Origin: Pantoea sp. Cy-639
GTDB taxonomy: Bacteria > Pseudomonadota > Gammaproteobacteria > Pseudomonadales > Pseudomonadaceae
Reading direction: 5' to 3'
DNA length: 64,000 bases
Assembly (NCBI RefSeq): GCF_011752525.1
Contig: NZ_VWXI01000004.1
Location: forward strand, 186,001 to 250,000
This document shows positions 57,579 through 64,000 of the stretch, piece by piece; positions within the stretch are counted from its first letter, which is position 1; every line of letters begins with the position of its first letter. The notes under the pieces are model-generated. The model worked only from the letters and a program-made list of their open reading frames with translations. It had not been told where the DNA came from and searched no databases. Both the position numbers and the translations under genes were made by a program.

Positions 57579-58393
57579 TGCACAGCTGGATCGATGGCCA
57601 GCCAGCGACTGCGGTCAACCTGCAGAATCGCGGCCTGGCCTACGGCGATGGTCTGTTCGAGACCATCGCCGTGCGTGGCGGCAGGCCTAGCCTGCTGACG
57701 CAGCATCTCGAACGCCTGGCGCTGGGTTGTCGGCGCCTGGCGATCGAAGTCGACATGCAGGTGGTTCGCGACGAGCTGTTGAGCTACGCCAGCCTGCTGG
57801 GCGAAGGGGTGGCCAAGCTGATCCTTACCCGCGGCGACAGCCAGCGTGGTTACGCACCGGCCGCCGGCGCGCCAGCCCGGCGCCTTCTGCAAGGCGGTCC
57901 ACTGCCTGCCTATCCTGCGCAGCATGCCGAACAAGGTGTGCGCCTGTTTCCTTGTGAAACCCGTCTTGCGGAACAACCGCGGCTGGCGGGTCTCAAACAC
58001 CTCAATCGCCTGGAGCAGGTCCTGGCGCGCGCCGAATGGCAGGACAGCGCCTATGCCGAAGGCTTGATGCGTGACATCCAGGGCCGTTTGGTCGAAGGGG
58101 TCTACAGCAACCTGTTCCTGGTTCGCGATGGCGCGCTGCTGACTGCCGACCTCAAGCGTTGCGGCGTGGCCGGGGTGATGCGTGGTGCGTTGCTCGAGCA
58201 GGCCGGCCGGCTGGGTATCGCGGTCGAAGTGCGTGACCTGGCGCTGGCAGATCTGGAGCAGGCTGACGAAGTGTTTGTCTGCAACAGTGTCTATGGCATC
58301 TGGCCAGTGCGCGAATTCACCGTACTGAACTGGTCGGCGGGACCGCTCACCCGTAAACTGCAGGCCGTTGCCCGTACGCTACTGGAAACCTGA
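57578..58393 (+). CDS. pabC: Aminodeoxychorismate lyase
   Basis: A 271-residue fold-type IV PLP enzyme releasing p-aminobenzoate and pyruvate in folate synthesis. The PLP Lys lies in GLKHLNRLEQVLA, with 'RGLAYGDGLFETIAV' at the N-terminus and 'VEGVYSNLFLV' in the second domain. It is coupled to fabF by stop-start overlap and precedes mltG by 3 bp. Confidence 0.93.
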   Translation: MHSWIDGQPATAVNLQNRGLAYGDGLFETIAVRGGRPSLLTQHLERLALGCRRLAIEVDMQVVRDELLSYASLLGEGVAKLILTRGDSQRGYAPAAGAPARRLLQGGPLPAYPAQHAEQGVRLFPCETRLAEQPRLAGLKHLNRLEQVLARAEWQDSAYAEGLMRDIQGRLVEGVYSNLFLVRDGALLTADLKRCGVAGVMRGALLEQAGRLGIAVEVRDLALADLEQADEVFVCNSVYGIWPVREFTVLNWSAGPLTRKLQAVARTLLET

Positions 58394-58396
58394 TTC

Positions 58397-59533
58397 GTGA
58401 GACGCAAATTCCTGCTGTTGCTGGAACTGAGCCTGATCCTCGCTGGCCTGGCACTGGGCTGGGCTGCCTGGAAGGTCGGCTCGGTGCTCGAGCAGCCGCT
58501 GCAAATGGAGCAGGAGCGCCTGCTCGAGGTGCCTGCGGGCACCACCCCCAACCGTATGTTCTATCGCATGCAGGGCGAAGGCCTGCTCGACGATCCGGTA
58601 TGGCTGCGCCTCTACTGGCGCTTCAACATGGCCGGCACCGCGCTGCATACCGGCGAGTATCGCCTGACCCCCGGCATGACCGTGGGGCAGCTGTTCGACG
58701 CCTGGAAGCGTGGCGACGTGGTGCAGTACAACCTCACGCTGGTGGAGGGCTGGACCTTCCGTCAGGTACGCGCCGCAGTGGCGAAGCACGAGAAGATCAA
58801 GCACACCCTCGATGGTCTCTCCGACAGCGAGGTGATGGACAAGCTCGGCCATACCGGGGTGTTCCCCGAGGGCCGCTTCTTCCCCGATACCTACCGCTTC
58901 GTGCGCGGCATGAGCGATATCGAGCTGTTGCAGCAGGCATACATGCGTCTGGAGGAAGTGCTGGCCAAGGAGTGGGCCGAGCGCAGCACCGACCTGCCGT
59001 ACCGCGATCCCTACCAGGCGCTGATCATGGCCTCGCTGGTGGAGAAGGAAACCGGCATTCCCCAGGAACGCGGGCAGATCGCCGGGGTGTTCGTGCGCCG
59101 CATGCGCCTGGGCATGATGCTGCAGACCGACCCTACCGTGATCTATGGCATGGGCGAGCGCTACAACGGCAAGATCACCCGTGCCGACCTGCGCGAGCCG
59201 ACCCCCTACAACACCTACACCATGACCGGCCTGCCGCCGACGCCGATTGCCATGGTCGGTCGCGAGGCGATCCATGCCGCGCTCAATCCCAGCGATGGCA
59301 GCAGCTTGTATTTCGTGGCCCGCGGCGATGGCAGCCATGTGTTCTCAGACGACCTGGACAACCACAACAGCGCCGTGCGCGAGTTCCAGCTCAAGCGCCG
59401 TGCCGACTACCGTTCCAGCCCGGCGCCACAGGCCCAGCCGGCCGAGACCAGCGAGCCGCCCGGCGTGGGGCCGGCGCCTGCGGACACCGATGAATCCGTG
59501 CCGGCCGATGTGCCGGTACCCGACAAACAGTAA
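58397..59533 (+). CDS. mltG: Endolytic murein transglycosylase MltG
   Basis: A 378-residue inner-membrane protein with one N-terminal segment (about 5-25), a LysM-like region and the MltG catalytic domain. The key Glu is in ASLVEKETG, and 'GMMLQTDPTVIYG' and 'YNTYTMTGLPPTPI' are conserved blocks. It cuts nascent glycan strands. The Pro-rich C-terminus after residue ~345 is variable. GTG start. Confidence 0.95.
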   Translation: MRRKFLLLLELSLILAGLALGWAAWKVGSVLEQPLQMEQERLLEVPAGTTPNRMFYRMQGEGLLDDPVWLRLYWRFNMAGTALHTGEYRLTPGMTVGQLFDAWKRGDVVQYNLTLVEGWTFRQVRAAVAKHEKIKHTLDGLSDSEVMDKLGHTGVFPEGRFFPDTYRFVRGMSDIELLQQAYMRLEEVLAKEWAERSTDLPYRDPYQALIMASLVEKETGIPQERGQIAGVFVRRMRLGMMLQTDPTVIYGMGERYNGKITRADLREPTPYNTYTMTGLPPTPIAMVGREAIHAALNPSDGSSLYFVARGDGSHVFSDDLDNHNSAVREFQLKRRADYRSSPAPQAQPAETSEPPGVGPAPADTDESVPADVPVPDKQ

Positions 59534-61154
<1,621 letters not shown>

Positions 61155-61187
61155 TTCCCACCGTCATTTCATGTGTGTCGTGTTCCC

Positions 61188-61970
61188 ATGCTCGTAGATT
61201 CCCATTGCCACCTCGATCGTCTTGACCTCAGCGCCCATCAGGGCTCCCTCGATGCCGCCCTGCAGGCGGCTCGCGAGCGCGGGGTCGGGCACTTCCTGTG
61301 CATCGGCATCAGTGCCGAGAACGCCGGTGCAGTAAAGGCGCTGAGCGAGCGTTATGCCGATGTCGATTGTTCCGTGGGCGTGCACCCGCTCGACCTGGCG
61401 CCGGGCGAGACGCCAGCGCTGGAGTGGTTGTTGCGTGAACTGGCCCACCCGCATGTGGTGGCCATCGGCGAAACAGGCCTGGATTACCACTACGAGCCGG
61501 AGGCCGCCGAATTGCAGCAGGCGTCGTTCCGTCTGCACCTCGAGGCATCCCGGCAGACCGGCAAGCCGGTGATCGTGCATACCCGTGCAGCGCGCGAGGA
61601 CACCCTGGCGCTGCTGCGCGAGGCCAGTCTGCCGCAGGCCGGGGTGTTGCACTGCTTCACCGAGGACTGGGACATGGCCCGCGCGGCGCTGGACCTGGGC
61701 TACTACATCTCGCTGTCCGGGATCGTCACGTTCCGTAATGCCGATGCCTTGCGCGAGGTGGCCCGCCAAGTACCCGCCGACCGCCTGCTGGTGGAGACCG
61801 ACTCGCCGTACCTGGCGCCGATTCCTTACCGTGGCAAGCCGAACCTGCCGCAGTACGTGCGTGAAGTGGCCGAGTACGTGGCCTCGTTGCGTGGGGTGAG
61901 TTACGGACAGCTGGCCGAACAGACCACTGCCAACTTCAAGCGCCTGTTCCCTCTGGCGCGGGTGACCTGA
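61188..61970 (+). CDS. tatD: TatD-family metal-dependent hydrolase
   Basis: A 260-residue TIM-barrel DNase/hydrolase. Metal ligands occur in DSHCHLD (residues 3-9), in 'IGETGLDYHY', 'IVHTRAAREDTL' and the final 'ETDSPYLAP'. It is of the YcfH/TatD DNase type. Start is MLVDSHCHL. Confidence 0.93.
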   Translation: MLVDSHCHLDRLDLSAHQGSLDAALQAARERGVGHFLCIGISAENAGAVKALSERYADVDCSVGVHPLDLAPGETPALEWLLRELAHPHVVAIGETGLDYHYEPEAAELQQASFRLHLEASRQTGKPVIVHTRAAREDTLALLREASLPQAGVLHCFTEDWDMARAALDLGYYISLSGIVTFRNADALREVARQVPADRLLVETDSPYLAPIPYRGKPNLPQYVREVAEYVASLRGVSYGQLAEQTTANFKRLFPLARVT

Positions 61971-62048
61971 GCCACTTGTACCGATGTGTCGCGGTTGACC
62001 GGGTGCACTGCGCCTGGCCTGCATGACCCGTTGTCCCCCGAACCGGGC

Positions 62049-62084
62049 AAAAAAAACCCGGGTTCTGGGGGGGGAATCCGGGTT
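62049..62084 (-). terminator. Terminator of the RgsA RNA
   Basis: On the - strand aacccgg/ccgggtt with an eight-T tail. On the + strand there is no T-run, so it works only for the - strand transcript. Confidence 0.8.
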
Positions 62085-62168
62085 AAGACCATTAGGAGTA
62101 AAACAAAGGTACACGGTCCGTGGGTACCTTTATTGGCGCGCCACTTGGGGGGTATGCGCCGCGCCAAC
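62049..62168 (-). ncRNA. rgsA: Probable RgsA (P16) small RNA
   Basis: On the - strand a predicted ~120-nt RNA is bounded by a -10 resembling the sigmaS type (ccaatact) and an intrinsic terminator. It contains a stable hairpin (aaaggtac/gtaccttt with inner cacgg/ccgtg) followed by a single-stranded ttgttttactcc. Position next to tatD, strand, length and hairpin agree with my memory of RgsA/P16 in Pseudomonas, a Gac- and RpoS-linked regulator in stress tolerance. No match was run. Confidence 0.75.
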
Positions 62169-62174
62169 ACTTCA

Positions 62175-62182
62175 AGTATTGG
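62175..62182 (-). promoter_or_regulatory. Candidate sigmaS-type -10 of rgsA
   Basis: ccaatact on the - strand, 6-7 bp before the predicted 5' end. It fits the extended sigmaS consensus (CYATACT) with one difference. No canonical GacA box (TGTAAG...CTTACA) is seen in the ~90 bp upstream. Confidence 0.5.
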
Positions 62183-62578
62183 CCAGGATCGGCACCCCGC
62201 CAGCCTGTGTTGGTCGTTTTTTAAACAGATTTGGAATACCCCCGAGATCCATAGGGCATTCAGCGCATGGCAGGTTGTCGCATCTTGTACAGCGCTGTAT
62301 CGATCAGGTGCTGAACCGCGCTGGAACAAGGTAAAATCGCACCCCAGCAGCGCGCAGGATACAGGCGATGCCTTGGCTGTCCTGTGCTCGATGGATACGA
62401 TCGCTGCGTGCTGGCCTGAGGTGGCGGGGCCGCGGGGCGATGCCCGCGTGGCCCAGGCAGTACAGCCTCACGGTGCCTGGTCGAACTCATCATGAAATAG
62501 AGACATGGTGGAAGATCCGTGCAATTTGCCGTCACTTAGGCATAATAATCCGCTTCGATCGTCATCCCAGTCCTTCCT
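62183..62578. other. Gap between rgsA and tetR
   Basis: No credible gene. It holds the upstream region of rgsA on one strand and, nearer 62500-62578, the likely promoter of the TetR gene on the other. Confidence 0.5.
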
Positions 62579-63214
62579 ATGCAGAAAGAACCTCGTAAGG
62601 TCCGTGAGTTTCGTCGTCGTGAGCAAGAGATCCTCGACACCGCGCTCAAGCTGTTTCTCGAACAGGGTGAAGACAGTGTCACCGTCGAGATGATCGCCGA
62701 CGCCGTGGGCATCGGCAAAGGCACGATCTACAAGCACTTCAAGTCCAAGGCGGAGATCTACCTGCGCCTGATGCTCGATTACGAGCGCGACCTGAACGAG
62801 CTGTTGCATTCGGCTGACGTCGACCGCGACAAGGAGGCCTTGTCCCGCGCCTACTTCGAGTTCCGCATGCGCGATCCGCAGCGTTATCGCTTGTTCGATC
62901 GCCTGGAAGAGAAGGTGGTCAAGGGCAACCAGGTGCCGGAAATGGTCGAGCAGTTGCACAGCATCCGTGCTTCCAACTTCGATCGCCTCACGCAACTGAT
63001 CAAGGGCCGGATCAGCGAAGGCAAGCTCGAGGACGTGCCGCCGTACTTCCACTATTGCGCCGCCTGGGCGTTGGTGCATGGCGCGGTGGCGCTCTATCAC
63101 TCGCCGTTCTGGAGCAATGTGCTGGAGGATCAGGAGGGCTTCTTCCAGTTCCTCATGGATATCGGCGTGCGCATGGGCAACAAGCGCAAGCGCGACCCGG
63201 AGCCTACCAACTGA
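62579..63214 (+). CDS. TetR-family transcriptional regulator
   Basis: A 211-residue TetR regulator. The N-terminal HTH (about 15-60) reads REQEILDTALKLFLEQGEDSVTVEMIADAVGIGKGTIYKHFKSKAEIYLR. The C-terminal ligand domain is not diagnostic. It is not divergent from an obvious target, so it may be autoregulatory or act elsewhere. Start is MQKEPRKV, with no strong RBS visible. Confidence 0.9.
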   Translation: MQKEPRKVREFRRREQEILDTALKLFLEQGEDSVTVEMIADAVGIGKGTIYKHFKSKAEIYLRLMLDYERDLNELLHSADVDRDKEALSRAYFEFRMRDPQRYRLFDRLEEKVVKGNQVPEMVEQLHSIRASNFDRLTQLIKGRISEGKLEDVPPYFHYCAAWALVHGAVALYHSPFWSNVLEDQEGFFQFLMDIGVRMGNKRKRDPEPTN

Positions 63215-63282
63215 GGTAGGCCCGGCACCCGCAGAGCAATTCACTTGCCCAAATGCGTCATCTCTACCGGCAGGGCTTGCAA

Positions 63283-63306
63283 AAACCTGATTTATGAGTC
63301 AGGTTT
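63283..63306. terminator. Hairpin between tetR and moaA
   Basis: aaacctga/tcaggttt around an 8-nt loop, with a short T stretch inside the stem. It is a weak terminator candidate or a leader hairpin before moaA. Confidence 0.4.
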
Positions 63307-63338
63307 CGCCGGCCCGATTCTTCCACGCCGGAGTCACC

Positions 63339-64000
63339 ATGATCGTCGACCGTCAAGGCAGGCGCTTTCGCAACCTGCGCGTCAGCCTGACTGCCGCCTG
63401 CAATTATGCCTGCACGTACTGTGTGCCCGACGGCAAGCGCCTGGTGGCGGCTCACGACGAGCTCTCGGCTGATGCGCTGGCACAGGGGGTGGCGTATCTG
63501 GTGGAGGCGGCCGGTATCGAACGGTTGCGTATCACTGGTGGCGAGCCGCTGGTCAGTCCGCGGCTGCCGGCCTTTCTGGAGGCTGTGGCTCGCCTGGGGC
63601 TGGAAGAGATCAGCCTGACCACCAACGGCCAACTGCTTGCGCGCAAGCTGACGCTGCTACGCGATGCCGGTATTCGCCGCCTCAATGTCTCCCTCGATAC
63701 CCTCGACCCCCAGGCGTTTCGCCGCATTGCCCGGGGCGGCGACCTGGCCTGCGTGCTGCAGGGCATGGCGCAGGCCAGTGCTGCCGGCATGGCGATCAAG
63801 GTCAACATGGTGCCGATGCGCGGGCAGAACCTCGACCAGGTGCTGCCGCTGCTGGACTACTGCCTCGAGCATGGCTACGAGTTGCGCTTCATCGAACTGA
63901 TGCGCATGGGCCACCTCGCCCGTGACGGCAAGGCTTTCCTGGAGCAGTTCGTCGGCCTCGACACCTTGCTGGCGTTGATTGGCGAGCGTCATGCTTTCGA
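63339..64000 (+). CDS. moaA: GTP 3',8-cyclase MoaA (partial, runs off window)
   Basis: The first 220 residues of a radical-SAM enzyme in molybdenum cofactor synthesis. CNYACTYC holds the three Cys of the N-terminal 4Fe-4S cluster, RITGGEPLV and 'LTTNGQLLARK' follow, and 'RLNVSLDTLDPQAFRRIARGG' is the conserved SAM/GTP region. GGAG precedes the ATG. The C-terminal cluster lies beyond 64000. Confidence 0.94.
   Translation, partial: MIVDRQGRRFRNLRVSLTAACNYACTYCVPDGKRLVAAHDELSADALAQGVAYLVEAAGIERLRITGGEPLVSPRLPAFLEAVARLGLEEISLTTNGQLLARKLTLLRDAGIRRLNVSLDTLDPQAFRRIARGGDLACVLQGMAQASAAGMAIKVNMVPMRGQNLDQVLPLLDYCLEHGYELRFIELMRMGHLARDGKAFLEQFVGLDTLLALIGERHAF

Noticed and set aside
62260..62535. A small - strand frame between rgsA and tetR
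   Set aside because: No RBS, no conserved motif and atypical composition; it is more likely non-coding.

Overview
The window is a gene-dense, GC-rich piece of a Pseudomonas chromosome, most likely from the P. putida group. Support comes from the protein sequences (class II DAHP synthase, EarP with an Arg32-type EF-P, SagS-like hybrid kinase, RNase E with Arg/Glu-rich tail), the gene order, and the many short 'gcaggagcggccttgtg' and 'cgcggggcaagcccgctc' palindromes that act as REP elements in this group. The species assignment is inferred from remembered gene content; no search was run.

Layout, left half. 0-4 kb holds an MFS exporter with a divergent LysR regulator, then an SDR oxidoreductase with a divergent LysR regulator. 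4-8.2 kb has a Gre-factor-like gene and a small membrane protein, then earP and efp (rhamnosylation of EF-P and its target), then ohr and ohrR (organic hydroperoxide defence). 8.2-12.6 kb has two further LysR regulators, a TauE/SafE-type permease, a DUF1127 gene and a YcaQ-like glycosylase. 12.5-16.8 kb has class II DAHP synthase, a polyamine-synthase-like protein and the DEAD-box helicase deaD behind a long structured leader. 16.9-21.9 kb has a DODA-type dioxygenase, tpm, htpX, an AlaA-like aminotransferase, msrB and a glutathione peroxidase. The last converges on a SagS-like hybrid sensor kinase, followed by a DUF815 ATPase coupled to a free-Met-R-sulfoxide reductase.

Centre. At 27.1-27.7 kb lies a tRNA operon (Glu-Gly-Glu-Gly-Gly). 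Immediately downstream is the one clearly accessory patch: an RHS-family gene broken so that its core (+ strand) and its C-terminal tail (- strand) lie head to head, then a small secreted protein of unknown function. Core genes resume with a PA2817-family gene and a fadE-type acyl-CoA dehydrogenase. A REP-rich stretch with a 130-bp tandem duplication follows, then a GST, an ABC exporter pair and a DUF2062 protein.

Right half. This is a long housekeeping block: comEC; the overlapping chain exbB-exbD-lpxK-ycaR-kdsB-ptp-murB (envelope synthesis); a 158-bp MITE-like palindrome; rne with a ~0.8 kb leader facing rluC; a HAD phosphatase and an SppA-type peptidase; a Maf-like pyrophosphatase; then yceD-rpmF-plsX-fabD-fabG-acpP-fabF-pabC-mltG-tmk-holB-tatD (ribosome, fatty acid, folate, cell wall and replication functions). 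The window ends with a probable RgsA small RNA on the - strand, a TetR regulator, and moaA, which runs off the right edge.

I did not find a complete novel defence or biosynthetic system. The most unusual items are the inverted RHS remnant beside the tRNA array, the MITE-like element, the duplicated REP block, the apparent leaderless start of the yceD-fab operon, the structured deaD leader, and local losses relative to P. aeruginosa (no ospR beside sagS/gpx, no pilZ between holB and tatD).
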